From assembly GCF_010994095.1 (NCBI RefSeq), contig NZ_WJYO01000007.1, positions 290,310 through 354,309 on the forward strand: DNA of 64,000 nt, in the 5' to 3' direction. The notes under the pieces are model-generated. The model did no database searches and had not been told where the DNA came from. It saw only the letters and a list, made by a program, of their open reading frames with translations. Numbering within the stretch: the stretch's first letter is position 1; each line of letters begins with the position of its first letter. Made by a program: the position numbers and the translations under genes. This DNA is from Mumia xiangluensis (GTDB lineage Bacteria; Actinomycetota; Actinomycetes; Propionibacteriales; Nocardioidaceae). This document shows positions 8,118 to 17,657 of this stretch, piece after piece.

Positions 8118-8506
8118 GACACCGGCTCCGCTCCACGTCGCTGCCGCAGGACCCGGCGTACGACGGCGATCGCCAGGAGTGCCGCCGCGAAGCCCCACCA
8201 TGCGGCCGGCTGCTCGACGCCGAACGCGGGCGAGGAGTCGACGATCCACGCGTACGTGCCGACGGCGACGGCGCCCGCGATCGTGACCAGCATCGCCGGC
8301 ACGAGCATCGTGACCAGCCCGGCGACGAGGATGACCAGGCCGACCTGACGGATGTCGTCCTGGTTGGAGTACCACCAGAGCGTGTCGGGATCCATGCCGT
8401 CGGGGTTGGGCATGCCCGTGGAGCTCAGCGCTCGCCACGTCGCGACGAACGCGACGGCGAACGCCACGACGGCGACGATGCGCAGCAGGACCAGCAGCGT
8501 ACGCAC
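8114..8506 (-). CDS. predicted four-pass membrane protein
   Basis: A 130-residue protein with a GTG start 7 nt after the rdgB stop. There are about four hydrophobic segments: residues 4-24, 55-75, 77-92 and 104-119. A periplasmic loop contains NPDGMDPDTLWWYSNQDD. The family is not recognised. It is cotranscribed with rph and rdgB. Confidence 0.65.
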   Translation of the reverse strand: MRTLLVLLRIVAVVAFAVAFVATWRALSSTGMPNPDGMDPDTLWWYSNQDDIRQVGLVILVAGLVTMLVPAMLVTIAGAVAVGTYAWIVDSSPAFGVEQPAAWWGFAAALLAIAVVRRVLRQRRGAEPVS

Positions 8507-8513
8507 GGCGCCG

Positions 8514-9128
8514 TCAGGCCAGCAGAGAGACGAGGTGCGGGACCATCGCGCGCAGCGCGTTGCCGCGGTGGCTGATGGCGTCCTTGTCGGCCGGGGTCAG
8601 CTCGGCAGTCGACACGTCGTAGCCGTCGGCCACGAACAACGGGTCGTACCCGAAACCGCCGTCGCCGGTCGGTCCGCGCTGCACGCGCCCGCGCATGATG
8701 CCGATCTCGACGACCTCGGTGCCGCTCGGCAGCACCAGCGCCATCGCGCACCGGAACTCGGCACCGCGGCGCTCGTCGGGCACGTCGGCGAGCTGGTCGA
8801 GCAGCAGGGCGTTGTTCTTCGCATCAGACTTCGGCTGCCCGCCCCACCGCGCCGACAGGACGCCCGGCATGCCGTTGAGCGCGTCGACGCAGATGCCGGA
8901 GTCGTCGGCCAGCGACGGGAGCCCGGTGGCCTTCGCCGCCGCGCGGGCCTTGAGCAGCGCGTTGCCCTCGAAGGTCGGCTCGTCCTCGACGGGCTCCGCG
9001 AAGTCGCCGATGTCGTCGAGCCCGAGCACCTCGATGGCGGGCAGATCGGGCTCGAGGATGCGGCGCAGCTCGGCGAGCTTGCCCTGGTTGTGGCTGGCGA
9101 GGACTACCCGGCGTCCGGACCCGCTCAT
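8514..9128 (-). CDS. rdgB: non-canonical purine NTP pyrophosphatase RdgB/HAM1
   Basis: Hydrolyses dITP, ITP and XTP to monophosphates, keeping deaminated purines out of DNA and RNA. The 204-residue protein has the family motifs [17 protein letters not shown] at the N-terminus, [36 protein letters not shown] and the late ISHRGNALR. The ATG overlaps the stop of rph by 4 nt (ATGA), which indicates coupled translation. The order rph-rdgB is also that of M. tuberculosis. Confidence 0.95.
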   Translation of the reverse strand: MSGSGRRVVLASHNQGKLAELRRILEPDLPAIEVLGLDDIGDFAEPVEDEPTFEGNALLKARAAAKATGLPSLADDSGICVDALNGMPGVLSARWGGQPKSDAKNNALLLDQLADVPDERRGAEFRCAMALVLPSGTEVVEIGIMRGRVQRGPTGDGGFGYDPLFVADGYDVSTAELTPADKDAISHRGNALRAMVPHLVSLLA

Positions 9129-9859
9129 GCGGTTCCTCCGCCCAGGGCGGCAGCCTGGATCGTCGTCAGGTCGGCGCAGCCCTTCTCGGCGAGCGCGAGA
9201 AGCGCGTCGAGCTCCGCGCGGTCGAACGGCGCCCCCTCGGCAGTCCCCTGCACCTCGACGAACGAGCCCGCACCGGTCATCACGACGTTCATGTCGGTCT
9301 CGGCGCGGACGTCCTCCTCGTACGGGAGGTCGAGCATCGGCGTGCCGTCGATGATGCCGACCGACACGGCGGCGACGGAGCCGGTGAGCGGCTCGGACAC
9401 CAGCGACCCGCGCTCCCGCAGGTAGGAGACGGCGTCGGCCAGCGCGACGTACGCTCCAGTGATCGCCGCGGTGCGAGTGCCGCCGTCGGCCTGCAGGACG
9501 TCGCAGTCGATGACGATCGTGTTCTCGCCGAGCGCCTTGTAGTCGATGATCGCGCGCAGCGAGCGTCCGACCAGGCGGGAGATCTCGTGCGTACGGCCGC
9601 CGATGCGGCCCTTGACCGACTCGCGGTCGGAGCGGGTGTGGGTCGCACGCGGCAGCATCGCGTACTCGGCGGTCACCCACCCGAGCCCGGAGTCACGGCG
9701 CCAACGCGGGACGCCCTCGGTGACGCTGGCCGCGCACAGGACGCGGGTCCGCCCGAACTCGACCAGCACCGAGCCCTCGGCGTGGTCGAGCCAGTTGCGG
9801 GTGATCGTGACAGGGCGCAGTGTGTCGGCCGCACGGCCGTCGGCTCGGGTGGTGGACAT
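9125..9859 (-). CDS. rph: ribonuclease PH
   Basis: A phosphorolytic 3'-5' exoribonuclease that trims tRNA 3' ends. The 244-residue sequence matches throughout: N-terminal [26 protein letters not shown], the RNA-binding [22 protein letters not shown], catalytic [40 protein letters not shown] and [24 protein letters not shown] lies 7 nt upstream of the ATG, pointing to a leaderless transcript. It is the first gene of a four-gene operon. Confidence 0.96.
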   Translation of the reverse strand: MSTTRADGRAADTLRPVTITRNWLDHAEGSVLVEFGRTRVLCAASVTEGVPRWRRDSGLGWVTAEYAMLPRATHTRSDRESVKGRIGGRTHEISRLVGRSLRAIIDYKALGENTIVIDCDVLQADGGTRTAAITGAYVALADAVSYLRERGSLVSEPLTGSVAAVSVGIIDGTPMLDLPYEEDVRAETDMNVVMTGAGSFVEVQGTAEGAPFDRAELDALLALAEKGCADLTTIQAAALGGGTA

Positions 9860-9910
9860 GCCGCCGAGCCTATCGAGCGTTCCCGCCGAGCGTGCCCCCG
9901 CGGCTCCGGG

Positions 9911-10675
9911 TCAGCCCACCTCGTAGACGGCGCCGGCCTCGGCGAGCTCGCTGGGGCCGGTGAACGCCGCCTTCGCCTCGGCGGCGATGAGGTCGCGGTC
10001 GGTCCACGCCGGGATGTGCGTGAGGAGGAGGCGTCCGACGCCCGCGCCGGTCGCAGCCTCGCCGGCGTCCGTACCCGTGAGGTGGAGGTGCGGCGGGTTC
10101 AGCGGGTTGTCGGTGAACGACGCCTCGCACAGGAAGAGGTCGGCGTCGCGCGCCGCTTCGACGAGTGCCGGGGTGGGTCCGGTGTCGCCGGAGTAGGTGA
10201 GAACCGCGCCGCCGGCCTCGACCCGCAACGCGTACGCCTCGACCGGGTGGTCCATCAGGTGCGGCGTCACGGTGAAGGGCCCGAGCTCGACCGCGACGCC
10301 GTCGACCCAGGTGGACACGTCGAGGACCTCGGACATGCCCGGGTCGAGCGGCAGGTCGTACGCCAGTGCGAACCGGTCCGCACTCCCCGTCGGGCCCCAC
10401 GTCGGGATGCGCGGCAGCGGACCACCGGTGACGTAGCGGCGGTAGACGTACATGCCGCACACGTCCATGTAGTGATCCGGGTGCAGGTGCGAGACCGCGA
10501 TCGCGTCGATCTCGTCGAGCCCGACGTAGCGCTGCAGCGGCCCCAGAGCGCCGTTGCCGAGGTCGATGAGGAGCCGGAAGGTGCGGCCCGCGTACGGGGC
10601 TTCGACGAGGTAGCAGCTCGCCGGTGACTCCGGGCCGGGATACGACCCGGCGCACCCGATGACCGTCAGCCTCAT
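9911..10675 (-). CDS. metallo-beta-lactamase-fold cyclic-nucleotide phosphodiesterase (Rv1339-like)
   Basis: A 254-residue MBL-fold hydrolase with the dinuclear metal motif SHLHPDH, GDTG (SGDTGPTP) and a late THIPAW. Segments such as [24 protein letters not shown] and [13 protein letters not shown] closely resemble M. tuberculosis Rv1339, which has been described as an atypical class II cAMP phosphodiesterase. The position between murI and rph is also that of Rv1339. The ATG overlaps the murI stop by 4 nt. cAMP hydrolysis is inferred from homology and order. Confidence 0.82.
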   Translation of the reverse strand: MRLTVIGCAGSYPGPESPASCYLVEAPYAGRTFRLLIDLGNGALGPLQRYVGLDEIDAIAVSHLHPDHYMDVCGMYVYRRYVTGGPLPRIPTWGPTGSADRFALAYDLPLDPGMSEVLDVSTWVDGVAVELGPFTVTPHLMDHPVEAYALRVEAGGAVLTYSGDTGPTPALVEAARDADLFLCEASFTDNPLNPPHLHLTGTDAGEAATGAGVGRLLLTHIPAWTDRDLIAAEAKAAFTGPSELAEAGAVYEVG

Positions 10676-11475
10676 ACGCCCACCCACGCGAACTGGTCGA
10701 CCCGGTCGATCTCCGGGCCGAGGAACCGACGACCCAGCGTCCGGAACTCGTCCGGCTGCCCCGTCGTGAGGAATCGGTGCCGGGGCGGCGCGGCCGCGGT
10801 GCGCTCGAGGCCGTGGCGCACGAGCAGCGAGTACACGTCCTTGGCGGTCTCGTCCGCGCTCGAGACGAGCGTGACGTCGTCGCCCATCACGTACGAGATG
10901 ACGCCGGTGAGCAGCGGGTAGTGCGTGCAGCCCAGGACCAGGGTGTCGACCCCGGCCTCCTGCAGCGGGGCAAGGTACTCGTGGGCGACACCGATCAGCT
11001 CGGGGCCCGCCGTGACCCCTGCCTCGACGAACTCGACGAACCGCGGGCACGCCGAGACGGTGACCTGGACCGACGGGTTCGCGGCGAACGCGTCGTCGTA
11101 GGCCATCGACGTCTTGGTCGCGTGGGTGCAGATGACGCCGACGTGGTTGTTGCGGGTGGCCGCGACGGCGCGACGGGTCGCGGGGACGATGACCTCGACC
11201 ACCGGCACGTCGTACCGCTCGCGGGCGTCGCGCAGGACCGCGGCGCTGGCGGAGTTGCAGGCGATCACGAGCGCCTTCACACCCTGCGTGACGAGATGGT
11301 CGAGGCACTCGAGCGCGAACTCGCGGACGTCGGCGATCGGCTGCGGGCCGTACGGCTGGCGCGCGGTGTCGCCGAGATAGGAGACGGCCTCGTTGGGCAG
11401 CTGGTCGATCACGGCTCGGGCGACGGTCAGCCCGCCGAAGCCGGAGTCGAAGATGCCGATGGGCGCGTCGTTCAC
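10672..11475 (-). CDS. murI: glutamate racemase
   Basis: Interconverts L- and D-glutamate for peptidoglycan. With the GTG start at 11473-11475 the protein is 267 residues, with [13 protein letters not shown] (Asp10), catalytic Cys73 in ACNSAS and Cys183 in GCTHYP. This start is preferred over the ATG at 11512-11514 because family members begin just before this motif and because TAGGCT lies 7 nt upstream of the GTG, the leaderless pattern seen repeatedly here. It leads the operon with the phosphodiesterase gene. Confidence 0.94.
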   Translation of the reverse strand: MNDAPIGIFDSGFGGLTVARAVIDQLPNEAVSYLGDTARQPYGPQPIADVREFALECLDHLVTQGVKALVIACNSASAAVLRDARERYDVPVVEVIVPATRRAVAATRNNHVGVICTHATKTSMAYDDAFAANPSVQVTVSACPRFVEFVEAGVTAGPELIGVAHEYLAPLQEAGVDTLVLGCTHYPLLTGVISYVMGDDVTLVSSADETAKDVYSLLVRHGLERTAAAPPRHRFLTTGQPDEFRTLGRRFLGPEIDRVDQFAWVGV

Positions 11476-11561
11476 CCGAGCGAGCCTAGTGGGCGATTCA
11501 CACGCACGAAACACAAAGCGGTCGACACCACATCGTGGGGCGCGTCACCTAGTGTCGGCGC

Positions 11562-12065
11562 ATGAGACGCGTGCCGTTCACCGGCGACGAGAAGGAGAGC
11601 CTGTACGTGGCTCTCGACCGGCACCGCGATGCCGTCCTGTGGAAGCTCGAGGGACTCTCCGACGAGGACCTGCGGCGGCCGATGGTCCCGTCCGGGACGA
11701 CACTGCTCGGCATGGTGAAGCACCTCGCCTCGGTCGAGTACGCGTGGTTCTGCGCGACGTTCGGCCGGGAGTCGCTCGAGGTCCCCTACTCCGAGGACGA
11801 CTGGGACTCCGACTGGCGCATCGAGGAGTGGGAGACGACCGAGGGCGTGCTCGGCTACTTCGCGATGGCCCGCGCTGCGGCCGACGCCGTCATCGACGAG
11901 CTGGACGTGCTCGACACAGGCACGGCCTGGTATGGACCGACCGTGACGCTGCGCTGGGTGCTGATCCACATGGTCGAGGAGTACGCCCGCCACGCCGGCC
12001 ATGCGGACATCCTCCGCGAGCTCATCGACGGCGCCACCGGCCCGTTCGAGGGGTACCCCAGCTGA
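11562..12065 (+). CDS. DinB-like / DUF664 protein
   Basis: A 167-residue four-helix-bundle protein of the DinB_2/DUF664 type (LWKLEGLSDEDLRRPMVPSGTTLLGMVKHLASVEYAWF). Metal-binding His candidates are in VKHLASVE, LIHMVEEYARHAGH and nearby. The superfamily includes thiol S-transferases using mycothiol or bacillithiol, but the activity here is unknown. TAGTGT lies 6 nt before the ATG, so the transcript is probably leaderless. It sits within an otherwise conserved murI-cysM neighbourhood. Confidence 0.85.
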   Translation: MRRVPFTGDEKESLYVALDRHRDAVLWKLEGLSDEDLRRPMVPSGTTLLGMVKHLASVEYAWFCATFGRESLEVPYSEDDWDSDWRIEEWETTEGVLGYFAMARAAADAVIDELDVLDTGTAWYGPTVTLRWVLIHMVEEYARHAGHADILRELIDGATGPFEGYPS

Positions 12066-12181
12066 TTTCTCTCAGCGATCAAGGAAATATCGTGACGTGA
12101 CGTGTCACACAGGTTTACTCTCTCCTTGCCCGCGCGCTCCGTGCGGGCGGCTCTGTGCACGAGGAGAGGGAGAGAACCGGA
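12066..12181 (+). promoter_or_regulatory. leader/promoter region of the large secreted protein gene
   Basis: This 116-nt gap holds a partly symmetric GTGACGTGTCAC (about 12096-12107), a possible -10 (TTTACT, 12114-12119), a GC-rich hairpin around 12128-12150, and a purine-rich stretch (GAGGAGAGGGAGAG) before the GTG start at 12182. The dyad could be an operator; no regulator is identified. Confidence 0.35.
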
Positions 12182-14866
12182 GTGAAGACAGGACCACGAC
12201 CCAGATCCTGGGCCCGTAGGACGACGGCGGTCGGCAGCGCGGTGGCGCTCGTCGCAGGCGTCGCCGCGGTGATCGGCGGAGGCACCTCCGCCACCGCCGT
12301 ACCCGTCAAGAAGACCATCACGTACAGCTGCACCGTCACCGCCGGCGAGACCGCGCTCGGCACCCACGACATCGCGCTCGACACGCGGATCGACCTGCCC
12401 GACCGCTACCCGGGAAGCCCGATGGGGCTCACCGGCTTCTTCGACATCACCGTCCCGAGCGCCCTGCGGGCGAAGCTCGTCGACGAGGTCAAGGCGACCG
12501 CGATCGCGCACCCCACCCTGCGCGTCACCACGTTCCGGACGCCGCTCTACCTCAACGACGCCACGCTCGCCGGCGGCGGCGCCGCCCAGCTGACGCTGAA
12601 CAACCCTGCGGCGGTGCCGACGGACGCCGACACGCCGTGGGTGCTCCCGTTCACCTTCACGACCGTCAACGGCACCATCCCCCTGGGGTCGCAGGGGGGA
12701 TGGGGGATCACCTTCCCCCAGGCCTTCACGCTCGCTCCGAAGGCGGTGACCGCGGCCGGTGAGGTCGCGACGAGCTGGGCCTGCACCGGGCCGGCCGCCG
12801 ACGCCGACCGTCGCATCGGGCCCGCCGAGCTCTTGAACCGGCCGCCGGTTGCTCAGGGTCTGACGGTGGAGACCGGCAAGGACACCCCGGTCGCGCTGCC
12901 GCTCGTCGCGAGCGATCCCGACGCGCACACGTTGAAGTACACCGTCACCTGGCCCGACCACGGTTCGCTGGCAGGTCGCGCCCCGAACTTCACCTACACG
13001 CCCGACGCGGGCTACAGCGGCCCTGACGGCTTCGACTACACCGTCAGCGACGGCCTCGCCTCGACCAAGGCGACGGTCAAGATCAGCGTCGCCGACGGTC
13101 CGGTCGGACCTCCCGTCGCCGAGGACGTCGCCCTCGGTGACCTGCCCCGCGGAGTCCGCGAGGTCGCGCTCCCCGTCACGGGCGGCCAGGGCAAGCTCAC
13201 GTACGCGTTCTCGACGAACGACGTCTCGGTCGTCGATCGCACGGCCAAGGTCCGCTCCGCCGGCGCGCTCGGCGACCGCTCGGTGACCTACACCGTGACC
13301 GACGCCGAGGGACGCGTGAGCAACGAGGCCACGATCACGTACTCGGTCCTGACGGCACCGCCCGAGATCGAGGGCGAGGCGCTCGTGACCTCGAAGGACG
13401 TCCCGCTCGACATCTGGCCGTGGGTCACCGACGCCGACATCGGCGGCGTCCCGTGGCAGACCGCCGGTGAAGCCAGGTACAAGGTGAGCTACACCGACGG
13501 CGCCCACGGCACGGTGAGCCGGTGGTTCACCTCGTCGAACCCCGAGCACCCGATGATGTCGGCGTTCCCCGAGATCAACCACAAGGCGACCTACTCCCCC
13601 GACCCCGGATTCGTGGGCACGGACACGTTCGACGTCACCGTCACCGATCTCGAGGGCGGCACGACCACGAGGACCTTCACGATCGACGTCGTCGATCCCG
13701 GCGCCGCGAAGCGAGGCGTCCTCGAGGACGTCCGCTACCGGTGCGAGCCGACCTTCCGTGACGAGGACGGCAGCGTCAACGTCGGCTTCTCCGACATGGC
13801 GGGCTACGTGGTCGGAGGGGACATGGCGTTCCGGGTCGACGTCCGCGCCGACGTCCCGCAGACGCTCGTCGCAGGCTCGCAGTTCCGGCCGGCCGACACC
13901 GAGATCGACCTCCTGATGCCGCGCCAGTTCGTCCGCGTCCTCAGCATCAACGGCCAGACGTCGGTCGGCGGCAGCTCGGTGTCCGACGCCGTGTTCGACC
14001 TGTCGGCGACCGGTGAGCAGCTGCGGATCCCGCTCCAGGGCCTCAAGGCGACCGACGTGCCCGTCACGTGGCCGTACGCGAGCGACTTCCTGACGATCCC
14101 CGTCAAGGGCTCGCTGCCGCCGATCGCCGTGCCGCAGTCCGGCACGGTGAAGGTGTCGATGCCCGAGACGTTCGTCATCAACTCCCACCTCGAGCCGGGG
14201 CTGATGGGGATCATCCAGGACGTCGAGCTGCTGTGCACCGCGCAGCCGGGGACCAACCGCCTGATCGGCACGTCGACGGTCGTGCAGCCCGGAGACGCGG
14301 CGTCGACGGTGAAGGCGACCATCGCTCGCAGCACGTACGGACAGCCGGCCGTCGCCTCGGTGACCGCCACCACCGGCGGCAAGGCCGCCACCGGTGCAGT
14401 GGAGATCCGCTCGGGTGCCAAGGTCCTGGCCAAGGGCACCCTCGCGGGTGGCAAGGCCACGGTCCGGATCCCCGCGAAGGCGCTCACGCCGGGCACCCGG
14501 CGTCTCACCGTCGCGTACGCCGGCGGGCGCGGCGTCAAGCCGTCGCAGACAACCGTGACCGCGGTCGTCGCGAAGGCCTCGAGCCGGGTGTCGGCGAAGG
14601 TCGTGACCAAGAAGGTCGTGGCCAAGAAGACCCGCGCCAAGCTCGTCGTCACCGTCAGGACTCCGGCAGGTGTCCCGGCGACCGGCAAGGTCAAGGTCAC
14701 GCTCGGCGGCAAGACCGTCGGGACCGCCGTCATCCGCAGCGGCAAGGCCTCGGTGTCCCTCAAGAAGCTCCCGAAGGGCACCAAGCGGCTGACAGTCCGT
14801 TACGCCGGCAGCTCGACCGTGGCCGGTGACGCCACGACCGTGAAGGTCAAGGTAAGGGCGAGGTAG
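12182..14866 (+). CDS. large secreted multidomain protein (duplicated module, cadherin/Ig-like domains)
   Basis: 894 residues from the GTG at 12182; a GTG at 12155 is also possible but the purine-rich site favours 12182. There is a signal peptide (about 1-39, ending TSATA). Module A (about 45-215) starts YSCTVTAG and ends SWACTGP. A tandem-95/cadherin-like domain (about 218-308, FTYTPDAGYSGPDGFDYTVSDG) is followed by a linker and a second such domain (about 391-503). Module B (about 513-697), YRCEP to ELLCTAQPG, resembles module A. Two C-terminal bacterial Ig-like repeats (about 713-795 and 800-894) are Lys/Arg-rich. Modules A and B resemble what I know as DUF6801. No sortase motif is visible. 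A role in surface or matrix binding is inference. Confidence 0.75.
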   Translation: MKTGPRPRSWARRTTAVGSAVALVAGVAAVIGGGTSATAVPVKKTITYSCTVTAGETALGTHDIALDTRIDLPDRYPGSPMGLTGFFDITVPSALRAKLVDEVKATAIAHPTLRVTTFRTPLYLNDATLAGGGAAQLTLNNPAAVPTDADTPWVLPFTFTTVNGTIPLGSQGGWGITFPQAFTLAPKAVTAAGEVATSWACTGPAADADRRIGPAELLNRPPVAQGLTVETGKDTPVALPLVASDPDAHTLKYTVTWPDHGSLAGRAPNFTYTPDAGYSGPDGFDYTVSDGLASTKATVKISVADGPVGPPVAEDVALGDLPRGVREVALPVTGGQGKLTYAFSTNDVSVVDRTAKVRSAGALGDRSVTYTVTDAEGRVSNEATITYSVLTAPPEIEGEALVTSKDVPLDIWPWVTDADIGGVPWQTAGEARYKVSYTDGAHGTVSRWFTSSNPEHPMMSAFPEINHKATYSPDPGFVGTDTFDVTVTDLEGGTTTRTFTIDVVDPGAAKRGVLEDVRYRCEPTFRDEDGSVNVGFSDMAGYVVGGDMAFRVDVRADVPQTLVAGSQFRPADTEIDLLMPRQFVRVLSINGQTSVGGSSVSDAVFDLSATGEQLRIPLQGLKATDVPVTWPYASDFLTIPVKGSLPPIAVPQSGTVKVSMPETFVINSHLEPGLMGIIQDVELLCTAQPGTNRLIGTSTVVQPGDAASTVKATIARSTYGQPAVASVTATTGGKAATGAVEIRSGAKVLAKGTLAGGKATVRIPAKALTPGTRRLTVAYAGGRGVKPSQTTVTAVVAKASSRVSAKVVTKKVVAKKTRAKLVVTVRTPAGVPATGKVKVTLGGKTVGTAVIRSGKASVSLKKLPKGTKRLTVRYAGSSTVAGDATTVKVKVRAR

Positions 14867-14873
14867 CCGGATG

Positions 14874-14921
14874 CCACCACTGCGGGTGACGGCGTCGCGG
14901 CGCTGTCACCCGCAGTGGTGG
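14874..14921. terminator. bidirectional terminator overlapping a coding end
   Basis: A perfect 17-bp inverted repeat (14874-14890 with 14905-14921; core ACTGCGGGTGAC) with a 14-nt loop between two convergent genes. It begins 7 nt after the plus-strand stop, and its right arm covers the last codons and stop of the minus-strand gene at 14906. Confidence 0.8.
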
Positions 14922-15709
14922 CTCGGCTCGAACCCGACCGACCCCGAGTCCGGGAGCGGGACGACCTCACCGTCGGTCGCCATGAACTCCTCGCCGGCCT
15001 CCTGGGCCGAGAGCACGATCCCGTCCTCCGGCACGGTGACGGTGCGTTCTGCCCCCGTGTCGGCCTTGTAGCCCACCTCGAAGTACACGGTGTGGGTCAG
15101 CTCCTTGCAGGACGTGATCTCGTAGTCGAGGAAGACCGTCTCACCGGGGGCGACGCTGAACGGCTCGAACGTCGCCGGCACGGGCTCGTACTCGACGGTG
15201 TCCTCGACCAGGTAGAGGTCGGAGGAGGAGTCGCCGAGCAGCGCCAGGTAGTGCCGCGAGTACTGGCCGCCGCCGCAGCCCTCGGGGCGTAGGAGCCAGG
15301 AGGGCGGGTCGTCCCGCGACTCGGTCCGCAGCGTCACGGACCGGACGTCGATCGCCGTCAGCTCCGCGGTCGTCGGCAGCGCGAAGTGCAGCCGGACCGT
15401 GCCGAAGCCCTGCATCATGCCCGTGTCCTTCACCGCGTCGGCCACGCCGTCCGTGCCCGTGTAGCGAGCCGTCGTGTCCGGGTCCGTCCACCCCACCGCT
15501 CCCCGGTAGGAGCACCCGTTCCCCGGATACGACACGTCCACGGCGAACCGCTCGGCGTCCGCTTTCGAGACGCCTTCGTCGGCGGCCTCATCGCCGAGCC
15601 GCTGGACGAGCAGGGTCCCGAGGATGGCTGCGGCCGCCGTGCCGGCAGCAGCCACGGCGGCGATCAGCGCCTTGCTACGTGCTGGTGCGGACGGGTCGCG
15701 CTCGGGCAT
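14906..15709 (-). CDS. membrane-anchored hypothetical protein
   Basis: A 267-residue protein. After a short cytoplasmic tail (MPERDPSAPARSKA) comes one membrane span or signal anchor (about 14-36, LIAAVAAAGTAAAAILGTLLV). A beta-rich exported domain follows with five Cys (in NGCSYRG, EGCGGGQ, TSCKEL and the final HHCG). The family is not recognised. The last four codons and stop lie in the terminator hairpin arm. It is convergent with the large secreted protein, but no shared function is shown. Confidence 0.6.
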   Translation of the reverse strand: MPERDPSAPARSKALIAAVAAAGTAAAAILGTLLVQRLGDEAADEGVSKADAERFAVDVSYPGNGCSYRGAVGWTDPDTTARYTGTDGVADAVKDTGMMQGFGTVRLHFALPTTAELTAIDVRSVTLRTESRDDPPSWLLRPEGCGGGQYSRHYLALLGDSSSDLYLVEDTVEYEPVPATFEPFSVAPGETVFLDYEITSCKELTHTVYFEVGYKADTGAERTVTVPEDGIVLSAQEAGEEFMATDGEVVPLPDSGSVGFEPSHHCG

Positions 15710-15819
15710 CCGTCAACCCCCTCGCTGACGTGTTCCGCCTTCCACGGTTCACGCCGGACGGGTCATGGGCAAGCCCCGTTGCACAACAGTCCGTCCCCGC
15801 GGTCGCACCCGCGTGAGGG

Positions 15820-16785
<966 letters not shown>

Positions 16786-17064
16786 TCAGCGCGAGCCGCC
16801 CGCGACGGCGGGCAGGATCACGACGACGTCGCCGTCGGACAGCGGCGTCTCGAGGCCGCCTGAGAAGCGGATGTCCTCGTCGTTGACGTAGATGTTCACG
16901 AAGCGGCGCGGCTGGCCGCCCTCGACCAGCCGGTCCTTGATGCCGGCGTGGTTGACCTCCAGGTCCTCGATCAGCGCGCTGACCGACTCACCGGCGGCGG
17001 AGACGTTCTTCTCGCCGCTGGTGTAGGTGCGGAGGATGGTGGGGACACGGACCTCGATGGCCAT
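16786..17064 (-). CDS. cysO: sulfur carrier protein CysO with a C-terminal extension
   Basis: A 92-residue ubiquitin-fold (ThiS/MoaD family) sulfur carrier for cysteine synthesis. It has IEVRVPTILRTYTSG, RFVNIYVNDEDIRFSGGLETPLSDGD and LPAVAGG near the end. Thiocarboxylation happens on the terminal Gly, but here the gene reads through two more codons (Ser-Arg) before the TGA at 16786. M. tuberculosis CysO ends exactly at GG. The extension must be removed before activation, presumably by the JAMM protease encoded 72 nt upstream. Confidence 0.92.
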   Translation of the reverse strand: MAIEVRVPTILRTYTSGEKNVSAAGESVSALIEDLEVNHAGIKDRLVEGGQPRRFVNIYVNDEDIRFSGGLETPLSDGDVVVILPAVAGGSR

Positions 17065-17136
17065 CAGACGTCAGCTTTCTCGTTCTTCGTGACCTGGGCA
17101 GAACCGCCCAGGAGTGCGTGGTCGTCACTCTCGAGC

Positions 17137-17562
17137 CTAGTAACGCTCGACAACCGTGACTTCTTCCTCGGTCACCTCGCCGTCGACGATCCGGTACGAG
17201 CGGAACTCGACCGGGCCGGACTCGTGAGCGCCGTCACGGGTCGAGACCAGGACGTAGTGCGCCTCGGGCTCGCCGGCGAGGTTGATGTCGGTGCGCGACG
17301 GGTACGCCTCGGTCGCGGTGTGCGAGTGGTAGACCACGACTGGCACCTCGTCGTTGTCGTCCATCTCCTGGTAGAGACGCAGCAGGTCTGTCGAGTCGAA
17401 CTCGTAGAACGTCGGCGACATCGCCGCGTTGACCATGGGGATGAACCGCGTCGGCAGGTCGGATCCAACGGCACCGGCGACCACGCCGCACGCCTCGTCG
17501 GGGTGGTCCCGGCGGGCGTGCGCGACGATCGCGTCGTACGTCGCCTGGTCGATGGTCAGCAC
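17137..17562 (-). CDS. mec: Mec JAMM-family Zn peptidase
   Basis: A 141-residue JAMM/MPN+ metalloprotease with a GTG start. The Glu lies in DEACGVVAG and the zinc motif is HSHTATEAYPSRTD, an exact HxH-x7-SxxD. In M. tuberculosis Mec releases cysteine from the CysO-cysteine adduct; gene order (mec-cysO-cysM) supports the same role here. It may also trim the two extra C-terminal residues of this CysO, by analogy with JAMM proteases that process extended sulfur carriers; that is inference. Confidence 0.93.
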   Translation of the reverse strand: MLTIDQATYDAIVAHARRDHPDEACGVVAGAVGSDLPTRFIPMVNAAMSPTFYEFDSTDLLRLYQEMDDNDEVPVVVYHSHTATEAYPSRTDINLAGEPEAHYVLVSTRDGAHESGPVEFRSYRIVDGEVTEEEVTVVERY

Positions 17563-17657
17563 GCCTCACAGCGTACGTGGTCTCGCATGGCGAACAGCAG
17601 GCGTCCGGCATGCGGGATCTCCGGCGCCGCCCTCAGGCCGTCGTCACGGGTACGCCG

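Noticed and set aside
17563..17657. Possible small gene between mec and the 2H phosphoesterase gene
   Set aside because: The 95-nt gap contains no frame with a plausible start and ribosome site; it is treated as a short non-coding gap.
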